Of a stretch of DNA of 64,000 nt, positions 34,516-59,367 are shown piece by piece. A program made the position numbers and the translations under genes. This DNA comes from Prochilodus magdalenae (lineage: Eukaryota; Chordata; Actinopteri; Characiformes; Prochilodontidae), in NCBI GenBank assembly GCA_024036415.1, contig JAMWET010006593.1, positions 333,501-397,500 of the forward strand, written 5' to 3'. The notes beneath the pieces were generated by a model. That model had not been told where the DNA came from and ran no database searches. It saw only the letters and a program-made list of their open reading frames with translations. Position 1 is the first letter of the stretch. Each line of letters opens with the position of its first letter.

Positions 34516-35260
34516 CTGGAGAAAGACGGACATCACAAACAAAAGAACCCCCACACCAACTTGGAAGAAGAAAGGCTTGAAGGCACCAGTGAAGAGTTTA
34601 TGCACAAATTTTCCATTGAATAAAAATGCAAATGCTCATCCACTACTTCATCAGCAGACTAATTCATATCACACTGTTCTTCGAACTGTAAAATGTGTTG
34701 TCTACATGAAAAAAGGAAGGAACAAGTCTTTGTTTTGAATCCAGATAAATTACATTCAAGAAATCTGTGCGATAAAATTAATTTGCAACTTGTTATTCTG
34801 CAAACTGAAAGTCAGCCTTTGTATAAAAAATAAATATTTGTTACCTTATGACTCACAAAATTTTCTAATTGTATCAACAAGAATAGGAAAGAAATAAAAA
34901 AGAAATCAAAAGAAAAACTAGAGCAAGATCGTTCAGTACTTCATACAGCAGTGCCAACCACAATTACACTGGTGCTTTCAGTAAGCGAGAAGTTCATGTC
35001 AGAAACATTCAGGCTGATGATTGTAGAGGTTTCAGTAGAAGCCAAAGCTTCAACATGCCTTAGCTCTGCAATTACGGTAGATTGTGTAAGTTTGATGGAT
35101 TACCAAAACCATCATCACCACTTTGATGTATCCAGAACTATCTCTGGAAGCAGAATTTGCGAGTTTGTAAATTAGAGCACAAAAAGGAAGGGAGGGAAAA
35201 GAGATTCACCACCAAAAGGTCACCACCCGAGAGCAGATTTTTGCTGTTTTCTTCTTGGGT

Positions 35261-38229
35261 CTATACCTTACTTCTGAAGAGTGGCTTGGCGCCTGGCCCA
35301 CAGTACTCATTGTAGATGAGTTTAAAAAGGAAGAGGTGGAAGAGGGTGATGAGGGAGGCCACGCTAAACCAGAATAGGAAGGGCAGCCCCGGGTATTGTT
35401 TGGCCATGTGGTCCTCATGAGCCAGAATGGCCTTCACGTGCAGCGTGTGCCTGAGGTCCTGCAGGTGTGTCAGGTCTGTAGAAATGTACAGCAAAGGTGT
35501 GATGGGTTGCGTCACCATCACTGGGAAAATGTGGCCTCGGACCTCAGACGTTAATTCCACCGGCTCGTTCATGCACCCAGCCTCGCAGGCGTACAACTTG
35601 ACCGGCTTTTCTTGGGGTTTGACAGACACATGCAGGAAAGGTTTTCCCTCTGTGTCCAGAAGAACAGCCAGGTTGATGAGATCTTTGTTATAGTGGATGC
35701 CACGCAGTGAATAGCTGTTGTGGAGAACGTCTGGATCAGCCTGGAACTGTAGGTGGTTCTCTGTGAACTGCAGGCCACCAAAGCTGAGCACCGTGCCCTG
35801 CATCAGGCCATGTGCACCTGCTGCCACTAGCACTTTGCAGCCTCGCTTCTGGAGGGTTAGGGTCCAGAGGTTGACCAGCTGGAGGATCTGAGCCACACTG
35901 CTCACCCGCCCCGGCCAAAGGTTCTCAGCATGCATGGTTGCGTGGCCACTGAAGCAGTGGTCAGCATAGTTCAGGCTGGATTCCAGCCTGTCGTGCTCCT
36001 CTGCAGTGATCCCACTGTTCAGCAGGGGTGCCATGGAGGCGGAGAGGATGTAGTATAGCGTAGTGTTGACGGTGTGACTGGATGGAGTGTGTGCATCCAT
36101 TATTTTTCTAATCTCCACACCTAAAAAACAGCATAAATTAGTCACAACTAGGGTGCAAAATAACCAATAAAATCTAACAATTTTAATAATTCACATTTTT
36201 GAAAACTAAAAATGTGTATGATTAACCATGCTAGTGTCTTAGCAACAGAATCAACAACAATAAATCTATGCAATTTCCTACTGCTCCAAACTACTGCAGT
36301 CTGAATTTGGCAGTGTTCTGGGCAGCTACCATGCTCTTAGTTATTCTTGAGAGCCTACTAGCTATCTGTCCAGAGTAGAAGCAAATTCAGCCTGCACTCA
36401 AGACCTGTCCTGCAGAGTGTAGCACCAAGTCTGGTAGAAAGCAGTATTTAAGCAATTTGACTGCTTTAAGCAAATGAAAAACAGTTCTTGATCTATGCTT
36501 AAAAGCACTTGTCATATGTGCTAAACCTGAAACAAATTATATTATATGATAGTTATAGTTACATTAGTGGTATCACTGAAGGCTCCGTGATACGATATTA
36601 TAATGATACTTAACATGAAACTATTGCAATTCTGCAACTTGCTTTGATAACAGGCATTGCAATATATTGTGATTACCTTTTTGTCAGCTGCACTGCTGTG
36701 GTCATATAAAAATCCATTGCCCTTGACATTCATGTACTCTAAGGTAATGCAACCCTGCCTGTTTGTATTTGTAATTTATATTATAAAATATCAATACTTG
36801 GCACCTATATAACATTGTCATGCAATATCAGAAGAATATGGTTTATATTTGTTCCCCAGACCAAGTGCAACTGATCAGTAACATTTGAAACATCTGAGGT
36901 TCAAAATGTAACACTATCACATACTTGCCCTAAAATGTGTCGAGTTTATAAGCAAGCATTAAAAGACATGCCTGTGTGGTTTATGACACTGTTTGCCATG
37001 CAGTTTGCAACAGACTAATTGGTGAGGTATAAACTTTATTCCTTCCTTATGAGCTACCTCAGCTTTGTAGCTCCTGTACAAGACTTCAAAAGACAATTCT
37101 GGGCGCCAGACAGGTCTCACTGGTTAACTAATTTGGGGGATTTCTTGGCCACTTTCACTAAATATCTGACAGAATTACATCACTGTTGCCAGACAGTTTT
37201 AATATAATGAATTACACTTTTCTCCCTCAATCTGAAAATTACCGTTTTACCAAAGAGCAGCATAAATAATGCTTATGACTTGCCAGATATGAAAAGATCC
37301 ATCCACGCCTGCTGGTGCTCCTGCGCTAGATCTTCAACATTGGCTCGTAGCACCTCCACCATCTCCTTCTTGACAGCTTCTCGTAGCTTGCTGAAAGTAT
37401 CGTCTACCATGGAGTTTTCGATGGGTTCTGATGTGTAAATCACACTGACTATATTATCAGCATGTTCAGACTTTGCAGGAACTTGAAACAGCATGCTCAG
37501 TCTTTTTGAGGCCACTGCCACCAACACTATGTCCTTTCTTTCTGTAAGAACCTTCCCAGACGACAGCATGAATTCTTTGTCCTCCATCTTCTCCGCAACA
37601 CTTCTAAAAGTGGGAGACTCCATGGACACCTCAACAGAAACTGCTTTGTCTGTTGGATTGCTTATGTGAACCCTCTGGAGGTAGACATTAGGTCTGCTAC
37701 GGTGGGCTATGTATTCCTCTCGAACAATGACACAGTCTCGAGAAGACTGAGAGCTGTCCAGAAGGACGCACCTGGAGGACAGCACTGAGCCTTTTCGGTA
37801 CCACAGCATTTTTGCTTGTGCCTCAGAGCGCCTGCCAGATATCTTCCACCGTACTATGGGAGAAAACTCAGTCTGGTGCACAGGTGCTGAGCCTGGCTGC
37901 GAGGACGAGGTTACCCAGAGTTTATTTGAATCCACGTCAACCAGGAAATGTCCGTTACCTGTTACAAACGGAACAGACTCTTTCATCTGGGGCGTGTTAA
38001 CAATGCCCTCCCCTCGGTCAACCAGTGCTGTCCATCTGTTAATATCCGACTGAAGACAAAGTCCAGCAGCTCCTCCAGCTTCTCCAGAAAAGCTCAGAAG
38101 CTTCAGAATCCCATCTGAGCTCAGGTACCAATAAAAAATGAGAAAAAGAAGCAAGCCAACCAACATGCGCCGGGCCCAGCTGCTTGAGAGCAATCCAGGG
38201 AGTCCCTTAAACCTCTGCTGAAGCCACAT
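35261..38229 (-). CDS. kiaa2013: KIAA2013 homologue, membrane protein
   Basis: Homologue of human KIAA2013, a poorly characterised membrane protein; no molecular function is assigned here. Coding exon 1 is 38229-37284 and exon 2 is 36120-35261, giving 601 residues as drawn. The start matches the human N-terminus (M-W-L-Q-Q-R, then K-G-L-P-G-L-L-S-S-S-W-A-R-R). A membrane segment follows at about 21-38. The middle is a long lumenal or extracellular region with the conserved blocks C-F-S-G-H-A-T-M-H-A-E-N-L-W-P-G and Q-F-T-E-N-H-L-Q-F-Q-A-D-P-D. A second membrane segment lies at about 562-584, then a short tail with P-L-F-R-S-K. Intron 1 (37283-36121) starts with GC, not GT (G then gcaagt), and ends in ttttttag; only this splice keeps the frame. 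The stop directly after S-K-V lies in a donor-like context (aag then gtatag), so a tiny final coding exon may be missing. It is divergent from plod1, as in human. Confidence 0.9.
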
Positions 38230-39060
38230 GGTTTCTGAGCTTGTCCTTTGACCAGTGCAAGCAAAATGATCAAATGCTATCTTCAGGGGTAGCCAAGTAC
38301 TAATACAGATAAACAGTGAAGACTCAACGTGTCAACCAATGGTTTCCCGACATCTGACACACATACACAGAAGTGGCGTGACAGGTTTGAGCAGCAGTCT
38401 AAACCTTTTCAACCTTTAAAAAGAATTACGTGAATTATCCATGACAGCAAAAGCTGACAAAGCCATGAGGTTCCTTCTCCTTGTGATTGTGAATCATTCG
38501 CACAGACGAGACGAGAACGGAGTTAGTTTTAGCAACTAACTTAGCTAAGTTAGCTAACTTGCCATGTTTCTGAACGAGCTGTGTCCTTACTCTGTGTGCT
38601 TCGACATGCCTTGTGTCAAAAATACTGGACTGAGATACTTCAGTGTGGAAGTATAACAGCACTAAAGTATTTATCACGAAAACAAAAGCTCGTTTCTTGC
38701 TCCTGTAACTTTACTAGCTGGCTAACAAGCTCGGCGGTCAGCTGACTCGTATTGCCATGACTTGTGCAGTTAGCTAGCGAGCTAAAGAAGCCTGTCAACG
38801 ACGTTGTCGACAAAATATCATATTACGACTTCAGCCGAATGGTTGTCAGGCATTTTCCCGGTTCTTCCTGATGTAAGTCCACGACTGCTTCATTTCAGAT
38901 GCTGCCCGGTCAGTTTTCAACCCAGCTTGACATTTCTGGTTTGTAGCTACATATTACCCCAAATCAGATTGGTTGTTAGGCGGAAGTGTCGTAGCTGCAA
39001 AACTGTTGACGTCGTGGCGCGCGCGCAGATCGCAGGTTTCAGATCAGCCTTCTCTCTCTC
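38230..39060. promoter_or_regulatory. Promoter-like region of KIAA2013
   Basis: The region upstream of the KIAA2013 start codon becomes GC- and CpG-richer towards 38990-39040, where a CRE-like tgacgtcg (39007-39014) and a gcgcgcgcgc run (39017-39026) occur. No TATA box is obvious. This looks like a CpG-type housekeeping promoter with a 5' UTR that may be spliced. Short ttagctagctaac-like repeats lie around 38520-38570 and 38700-38785. Confidence 0.45.
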
Positions 39061-39517
39061 TTCCTATCTTTAACCCGTTTAATATTTTAGCGAGCACTGA
39101 CCCCCGATCAGCGACTTTATCCTGCGTATTAGCCCCTAATTTCACGACACTTCGAATCGATCCAAACCTTCCTTCGGCGTGGTATATTTTATAGTTATAA
39201 TGTATTGTTTTTGCACAGCACTGAACAGAAAGTCATGTTGTATATATAGTAATAAAAATGGGTACACCAGATGCTTATAAATCACAGCACAAAAGAATAC
39301 ATAACAGAGAAAAAAAGATATACGTGAATTAATTATGCAATAAACACATAATAATAATTAAATAATAATACACGGGATGTTCAGTCTTAGCAAACGACTA
39401 GTGTGGCTAATGTGACACTACTTGTTTAATCAGATGGTCTCAGTCTTCAGCTGCTAATCATGTGTTTTTACACTAACCCTTTGGGAAAAGACTAGACAGC
39501 CCTGCTCTACATTCTAC

Positions 39518-39705
39518 ACCAGAGGTTCCCAACCCCGGCCCTGAAGGACCCCCTGCACATTGTAGTGTTTGCTCTTCTCCTAACACATCTGACCCAATCA
39601 ATCTGCTAAATAACAAGTAATTCTTGAGTTGAGGTGGGTGTGTTTTAGCAGAAAACACAAACATGTGCAGGACTAGGGTCCTCCAGGAGAATGGTTGGGA
39701 TCCAC
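39518..39705. mobile_element. hAT-like MITE
   Basis: The left end reads cagaggttcccaaccccggc then ctgaaggaccc. The right end, reversed, reads gtggatcccaaccattctcc then tggaggaccc. Ends of the type cagnggttcncaac are typical of fish hAT-family MITEs. Length is about 190 bp with no coding frame. Confidence 0.75.
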
Positions 39706-40254
39706 TTTTCTACACACACCCAACACAGCTGCACTATAAAGGAACAGCTATTAATATAGCATTAGCTATATTACATGAACAATTTTACATAAAGAAACAC
39801 CAGAGTGAGGAACCAGCTACTCTAATTTATATTGTGTGTATTTATATTAATACATTAATATTTTTAAAAATTAAAAGTGTGAAAGATTTAGTGATGTGAG
39901 GCTGCAGATTGCAGCTAACTGAAAACCTCTCAATTTCCAGGCATGTAGTAAAACCTACAGTGGCTGCCAAGTTTCTTTGGGAACAAGGATTCAGCCCCTG
40001 ATTATTTTTGTGTTAAATAAAATGTGTAATTATCTATTTGTCAATATTTTGGTTCACAAAGTTCTTCCAACCCAAAGTGTTTAGCTAGCACAGGCAGCAA
40101 CCACTTCTTCTTTCTACGTATATCCAATACACATTATAGAGTCAGCGCATGGCGTATGTTCTGCATACTGGCCCCTGTGTGCAGTGGGCAGAACAGTAAC
40201 AAGTTCTGACCTACAGTGCTGTATACTAATACTTTACATTTACCTCAGAGCTGT

Positions 40255-41125
40255 TATTACTGGCTGTATTGCAGTAAAAATGGCATACTACATACTAGTC
40301 ATATACTAAATCTGGAAACCTGTAGTGCACTGGAGATACCCGGATGGTGTACAACTACAGTCAGAGTTTCTAGTATAAAGAGGGGTCTATCTTCATGATG
40401 TACTGCACCCTATCATGCACCGTGCCCGCAGCAGCTCTCAGCCTGCTTCAGCCAGAGAAGGCAGGTAACACTGGATATCAAAATGCAGGCACCTCTGAGT
40501 ATAAAAACGATATACAGAAAATATACAGGTCTGAAAATTAATAAAAGATGAACTCCCTTTAAAGGATCAGTATTAGAGTGAAATATCAGAGGGTAGCTAA
40601 CAGCTAAGCTAAACGTATTTCAGATGACCGGAGCAGCGTTAGCAGCAGCTAGCTCTAAACAGTGGATACAGTAATAACAGCTCTGAGGTATATGTGAGTT
40701 AACTAGTCATGTGACTGTATTAGTATACTATACTGTAGGACAGAATATGTTACTGTACTGTATACTAGACACAGTGGTCAGCATGTAGTATACAGTACAT
40801 ACTACTGTAGTATGCAATATGCAGTATAGTAGTGTACCATTTCGAATACAGCCACTGGATCCATGGTTTAGAGCTAGCTGCTGCTAAAATACGTTTAGCA
40901 TAGCTGTTTGCCCCCCAGTGTTACCCACTCCCATTGTCTTTGACTGAGGTGGTGAGGTTGCGGATACAGCACACCATGTATAATAGAAACTCTGACTGAA
41001 GTAGAACATCATTCGAGTATCTTCAGTGCACTCCAGGTTTACAGTTTGGTCGCATAATGCCTACTACATACTACTTTTAGGCAGATTTTGTATGTGAGTA
41101 TGCCATTGCTAATACAGTCATGGTT
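40255..41125. mobile_element. Long-TIR foldback element
   Basis: Two long arms face each other. 40305-40380 (with gtagtgcactggagata and gtcagagtttctagtata) pairs with 40977-41050, whose reverse complement has ggagtgcactgaagata and gtcagagtttctattata. Outer parts also pair: ggcatactacatact near 40282 with the reversed gtatgccatt end near 41098. Inner parts pair again: gctaagctaaacgtattt at about 40602-40620 and agcagcagctagctctaaac at 40640-40659 match the reverse complement of 40864-40913. The left arm has an extra ~120 bp at about 40475-40595 absent from the right arm. The centre (40755-40835) holds a small palindrome of tagtatacagtacatacta type. No transposase is present. Confidence 0.8.
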
Positions 41126-41959
41126 TTGTATATCAGTTTACATTTCTGCTAATGAATCCCTCCTAAAATCCACCTTTAAATGCATTTTGTATATTTGTTC
41201 ACTATACATGGATAATTTAATATCTATCAACACATTTAAGTCTATGTGAGGAGCAAACTGACACATCATTGTGTTTAGCAATGTATTACTTTAGTCAGAG
41301 ACCCACCATTTATTAGTATGCGCTTTGAACAGTGATGGAAAAAAGTTAACGTGTAATAGCCTATTATCTCCTGCATAGTTATATTTCATTACATGTATGT
41401 GGGTCATTAGGGAGCTTTTAAAAAGGGCTACTTCTAGAGTCCCCATCATCCTTTGAAACTGCTCAGCCATTGTGGTCTGAAGCCCCCTGCGGACCCTGAG
41501 CACTGACTCCACAGGTCTGGTTAGTAATCCGTCCCTACCTGTGAGGCAGTTGATAAACAGGGTTAAGAAGGGTTTACCAAGTATGCAATGTAGCACATGG
41601 ACTACAGCCTGTAATTGTAGATCTACAAAGTGTACCTATATGTAAAGTGGAGCTGATAACCTGCAGACCTATCATACCTGTAACGCAGTGACTGGTGTGT
41701 CACTGAAGGACGTCTACGTGCTGTTGAATGTAATTAGAAGATTTATACAATTGTTATTTATGATGGAGATGAACAGTATTGTTAACTGTTCATCTGAAAT
41801 CAGGTAAAAGCCACTTTGCTCCCTGTACACCTCCTCCTGCTGCTGCTTTCTGTCTGCGGGCTGCGGCCAATCCTGAATCCAGCCAGAGGCTGGGGAGGCA
41901 GTGGCCTCAGTTTGTGGGTGGAAGAAGGGGAAGGCAGGGCAGGCTGTGTTTATAGGGGG

Positions 41960-42063
41960 CCGCGGTATATAACTTCAACTAACTTTTGTTCGAAAGGCCT
42001 CCAGCACGTTTCTGCACGTACACATTACCCCGGGAGTGCAGTAGCGGAGAGCGGCGAGCCAGG
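41960..42063 (+). promoter_or_regulatory. Core promoter and 5' UTR of plod1
   Basis: A TATA box, tatataa, lies at 41966-41972 directly after gggggccgcgg, 92 bases upstream of the plod1 ATG. Transcription would start near 41997, giving a 5' UTR of about 65 bases. The sequence before the ATG (gagccagg) has A at -3, a fair Kozak context. Confidence 0.6.
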
Positions 42064-54845
<12,782 letters not shown>

Positions 54846-55425
54846 GATGATCTCAAAAGAAATTTTTTAGGAAAAAATACAGGAAGGTTAATATCCAATA
54901 TGAGCGTTAAAGGAGGACCAGAGAGACAATCACTTTAACATTGCATTGAAAGTCATTAAAAGATACTGTGCCTTATATCACCATTATGTTTATTTTATTT
55001 TTATTTTTTTATGTTACTGACAACTGTATTTAGAAGGCATACTGTTGAACTCAGGAGTACTTTGAATGCAGTTGAGGCAGATGTGCAGTGTGTACCTTCC
55101 TTTGAAAGAAATTCTAAGTTTATTTATTGATCCATTTTCAAAGCAGTCATGCCAAAGTTCTTATATAGATTTCAGTGATATGACTTTGCTTGGTATTTGG
55201 CCATTTTTGTGTGATTGGGATAACCAGGGGATTACCAGATCATACATCATGCTTTTTCCTTGGTCATTTTCCCCAGGTAAGCGGTGCTACTGTTAGGAAA
55301 CGGGCTGATGTGTGTTTTATTTGTCTGTGCTCTCTTGAGTCATCTGTGTCTTTTGTTTTTTATTTTGATGTTTTATGTTTTTTTTTTATGTTTTGTTCAA
55401 TAAATGTTTCAGTTTTGAGTAAATG
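54846..55425 (+). terminator. plod1 3' UTR with polyadenylation signal
   Basis: A canonical AATAAA lies at 55399-55404 within caataaatgtttcag, 554 bases after the stop codon, followed by a T-rich downstream region (gttttgttatcatttttata). This gives a 3' UTR of about 575 bases without introns. Confidence 0.65.
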
Positions 55426-56639
55426 TTTTGTTATCATTTTTATATGAAATTTTTGTAGAGAGTGATGAGAGAAGTAGACAATAGTCTGGTTTGGTTTATT
55501 CCTATACAAAAGGACTATTTGGAAGCCAAACTGATAGGCGGAGAGATTCTACACCAGTGGTGCTTGGCATAGGCATGCAATCGAAAAGAAGCAATTTGGC
55601 ACATGTACACAAAATAAAATAATGTCCAGCTTCGGCTGAATATTACAACAGTCTGCCGTACTTCTCCCATGCCTTCTGTGAGTTTTTAATAAAGTGTCTC
55701 TAGTGCAGTCCTGGAATCCAGCAGTACAAGACATGATTTTCTTTTAGTGCCTCATTAAAGACCAGTGTGCATCCCACTAGCTAGGCAAAAACTTTAAGAG
55801 AAGGAATAGAAATAAAGTGCACCAACGTATGGCCTTAATGTGGAACTTTATTAGTGCTCTCTTTTTGCAGGTTGTTTCAGTTCCATGGCCCCTACCCTTC
55901 AGGAACGGCCACGTGCAGGGGGGGCTTATTTCTATGAGCTCAGTGAATGGAATAGTGAGGAAAGTGGGGTTTTCTCTTCAGTTTGGCATTCAAACCAATG
56001 TCAGTCTGATCACCCAGGTAAAGTCAGGTGTCAAAGCAGATTGATGCACAAAAACAAGATGTGTGTAAATCATAGTTGGTGATTATGTGAAAATATGCTT
56101 AGCAGACACTTAAGGCCCAGGCAGTGTTCAACAAAGCAGGATTTCCCACTAAGCCAGAACTCCTGGGTCAATAGAAGAAGAACTGAGGGAGTTTCCTATT
56201 GGTCAGTGTTTATCATTTGGCTTAAGTTATCTGGCCACTGGGAAGTCCTGCTTTGTGGAACACCCCAAATACGAATCAGGACTATTGTGTAATTCTACAC
56301 ACATGCTACCATCTATATCTCTGTACCATCATCCATGTTTTTTCACTCTTAAATCCTAAAATAATCAGGACAAGGGCGTAGGGAACGAGTCAGCTGGGTG
56401 AAGGGAGGGAAACTCAGACGTCGCCTCCTCTGATGAGAGCCGTGGCGCTTTCCGATGATGTAGGGTTTATGCATTGTGCAAGCAGGCAATGCTAACGCTC
56501 ACTGTCGGGCTCTAGACAGTTTCAGCAGTGAACGGTGCGATTTGCTGAAATTTTTTATGCACCTCATTTACGGCCATTAAATTGCGCTAAAATTAAGTAT
56601 AACTGCCTCGCTGCTGTTATTGGCGCACTGGTTGGGCTA
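55426..56639. other. Intergenic interval between plod1 and mfn2
   Basis: No coding exon was recognised. A small inverted-repeat element is at 56126-56262. From about 56370 the sequence becomes GC-richer as the mfn2 promoter is approached. Confidence 0.4.
56126..56262. mobile_element. Short MITE with ~35-bp TIRs
   Basis: The left end is gttcaacaaagcaggatttc then ccactaagccagaac. The right end reversed is gttccacaaagcaggacttc then ccagtggccagataac. The loop is about 65 bp. Confidence 0.7.
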
Positions 56640-56819
56640 GCTTGCTGGCTAGGCTACTTTCACTATCCCACTAGCAGGGCGGGCTTAGTTTCGTTCTTTC
56701 CAGAAGCGCACCAGGGGCAGCTGCTCAGAGAACCTTTGGAGAAATAAACTTGACCATTTTGGAGAACACAGCTTGATCACCATGCCTGAAGACTTGCTAT
56801 AACCTCCCCGCCTTTCTTG
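56640..56819 (+). promoter_or_regulatory. Candidate 5' noncoding exon of mfn2
   Basis: A strong donor (tttcttg then gtaagt) at 56820 follows a GC-moderate segment preceded by promoter-like DNA. Human MFN2 has noncoding 5' exons, and the first coding exon here starts with an acceptor only four bases before the ATG, so an upstream exon is required. The segment contains a small open frame of six codons plus stop at 56782-56802 in a good Kozak context (caccatgc). The 5' boundary is a guess. Confidence 0.45.
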
Positions 56820-57699
56820 GTAAGTTGCTAAGGAGCTAGCTAGCTAACTAACTTTATTCGTGTCAAGCCCAGCCTTTGCAGTAGTTGTACGTGACGTACC
56901 GTTAGCTAATGTACTAATGTAAATTTCTATCCGTATATACACATTGACTAGTTAGTTTAGTTAAGCAGAGGCGTGTGACTAAGTACATTAAGCTAGCTTT
57001 CTCCTGTCAGAACCGCCGTTAGCATTAGCTGCCTGGTTAGCTCAGTTTATTTTAGTGCGTTAGCAAGGCTGTGTTAGCTAGCTAGGTTAGCTTGGTAAAT
57101 GCGGTAATAGTTAGGCTGGTTAACGGAGTATTTAATAATCATTAATGAACTAAATGAACTCTAACTAGGTTGTGGTTTGTCTGGCTAAGTTTACTTTCTC
57201 ACATGAAGGCAGCTACCAAGGCCGTTTGTACACTAGCTAGTAGCTACATTAGCCAGCAGTTCATAGCAGCACTCTTCTTATCTGAGTTACATAATCTGAA
57301 TCTGAGCTCAGGTCACACTGGCTTCCTACACTGCCGCTTTTATTACTTTAATTACTGATGCTCGAAGTAACGCGTAGCCTATCTGTCTAACAGTGGGCAG
57401 TGTGTCTTTGGCTGATGCGACTCTGGAGGTGTGACCCTCATAGGTTTGTGTGGTGGAAGTCACTGTCTGATCTGCGACACGAGGAGATGAACTCACACAC
57501 CCCTCCTCCTCAACCTTAGAGGGCATGTGCCGTCGGATTAGCTCCCCAGATAAGGTCCTTGAGTCTGGGTCGTGAGGGGAGTTGGTGTGACATTGACATC
57601 GGTCTCTTGTTTTCGCTGAAGGAGAACACTGGCTCAGCCCCTGACTCAGCTAGTAGCTGCTAAACTAGCCTGAGGTCCGCCTCGCCCCCATGCCTCTCT

Positions 57700-57848
57700 T
57701 GTAGTTTGAGGTTTGTTTGACCGAGGCACGCAGGTCTGCTCGGGGATCTAGGTGAACGGTCACGGCGTGGCGGCTGGTGCTGGAAGTGGCGAGTTTTACA
57801 GGATACAGGACCCGGTATTTTACTTCAAGGTTGTTCCTGTTACTTAAG
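57700..57848 (+). promoter_or_regulatory. Alternative or second mfn2 5' exon (candidate)
   Basis: A consensus donor (acttaag then gtaagatgg) lies at 57849, after a GC-rich segment with cacggcgtggcggctggtgc. It could be a second noncoding exon or an alternative first exon spliced to the acceptor at 60678. No acceptor for its 5' side was chosen. Confidence 0.35.
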
Positions 57849-58865
57849 GTAAGATGGCTAACCTGGCTGACATTTAAAGCTGTCCGATTTTTTTTTATTC
57901 GGCTTGTTGTTCTTGGTGCTGTGAGGGTGCTGAAGCGTGTTTAGTTTATCCGCTTTGGCTAACTGGCTGGAGAGTTCTCCTCACTTAGACACACGAACAA
58001 ACGGTGGGGACTAAATGACGTTTATTCTATTCTCCCTCTCTTCGGTCTCAGTAGTTAAAGTTAGTTTAAGGAATATCACTTCCGGTTCTGGTTGGCTCAA
58101 TACAGTATGCATGGACCAAATGCTCTCCGCAGTGTAGTAAGTTAGTCTGCAATAGATTCATATAGAATAGCTTGAACGCAAAACAAAAAAATGTCCCGTC
58201 TGCCCTGTCAGATCTCCTGATTGTGATCATGATGTTGACAGATTGCGTGGTTCAGGATGAAAGCCTCATGGCTGAGGTGGCGTGCTAACAGACTTCTTGA
58301 TCTCTGGACATGTGCACTGTATGTCTGTCAAAGATTTTGGGAAATGTGCCCCTCTGAGGCACAGCAATGCCAAAAACACAGTCTCCCCGACATTAATACA
58401 GAACACACAGTGAACAGGTCGAAAGCAATGCAAAAAATGTCCGTGCTTGTCTGTGATTGTGATGTTGACAGGTTTCATGGTTCAGGTTGAGCAGCTCACG
58501 GCGAAGGTGGAGTGCTAGCCTAGTCTTTATCTCTGGGCTGCACCACCCAGGGGTTGGGCTGTTTTACTGATTTTCGGCTGATACACAGCGTCCTCTGTTC
58601 ACACACCTTACGCAAGCTTTGACAGTATTTCCAGCTTCTGAATCCTGGTTACCTTTCTCAGCCTGTTTTGGTCCTGCCTCTCTGAAGGTGTCTGTCCTCA
58701 GACTGTGCAGTGAAGGTGACTTTCCATGCCAGGTGCTTTTTGCTGTCTACAGTGAATCTGGCAACCTCACGTACACACACACAAACACTTCAGTACCTCA
58801 AAGTGAAACCGCTCTGTTGCACGTCCTCATTTGACTCTGCTGGCACTATTATGTTATACGACCAG

Positions 58866-58866
58866 A

Positions 58867-58907
<41 letters not shown>
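58866..58907. repeat. (ATT)n microsatellite
   Basis: Fourteen or so ATT units lie in the mfn2 5' intron. Confidence 0.95.
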
Positions 58908-59142
58908 GTTTAGTTTATTATTAGTTAATATTAGTAGATTTTAGGATGACATGTCTTGTGAATGTTTGGTGAATATTCTTTTGTACGGACATGTTTGTAC
59001 TTTGTCAGTGTCTACATTGATCTCTTTTTCTTTGGAGGGGAGAGAGATGCAGATTTCATGCAGTGTACTGAAGATATGCTTATGTACACAGCTAAAAAAT
59101 GCAGTATATTTAAAAGCAAAGGTCAGTTTTTCAAAATTAATC

Positions 59143-59328
59143 AGTCACTGAGATGTAAACAAAGTCATTCAAAGTGTTAATGTGAAATGGTTTATTGTAG
59201 AGAAACCTACTAACTTATTTATCTAAGTAGAATTTATTTACAGTTTATTATATTTTACTAGTCCATACAACCAGTAGACCTGGCTTTAGTTTTATGGTAC
59301 TTTGATAGTTACTTAGATATGTAAGACA

Positions 59329-59367
<39 letters not shown>

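Larger units (their letters stand above)
28236..35260. other. Gene-free, repeat-rich interval of 7 kb
   Basis: Between the cyclase promoter and the end of the KIAA2013 homologue I see no recognisable coding exon. Contents are a TA/TATACA microsatellite, two MITE family M copies, a TIR element with a nested LINE tail, a relic related to that element and an A/C-rich run, all listed separately. Part of it near 35260 must be the KIAA2013 3' UTR. I searched for a natriuretic-peptide C-F-G ring motif on both strands and saw none. Confidence 0.45.
39061..41959. other. Intergenic interval between KIAA2013 and plod1
   Basis: It contains a hAT-like MITE and a large foldback element (both listed) and no recognisable exon. 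A minus-strand frame at 41291-41596 has no known relative. The GC-richer segment at 41400-41540 is repeat-free and might be regulatory. Confidence 0.4.

Noticed and set aside
28236..35260. Possible natriuretic peptide gene next to KIAA2013
   Set aside because: Synteny suggested it, but no C-F-G ring-type motif with flanking basic residues was found on either strand; the only close string, tgttttggttgtgtc near 32983, encodes C-F-G-C-V and lies inside a transposon.
41291..41596. 101-codon minus-strand ORF upstream of plod1
   Set aside because: No known relative recognised and no splice or promoter signals; kept only as a possible regulatory block.
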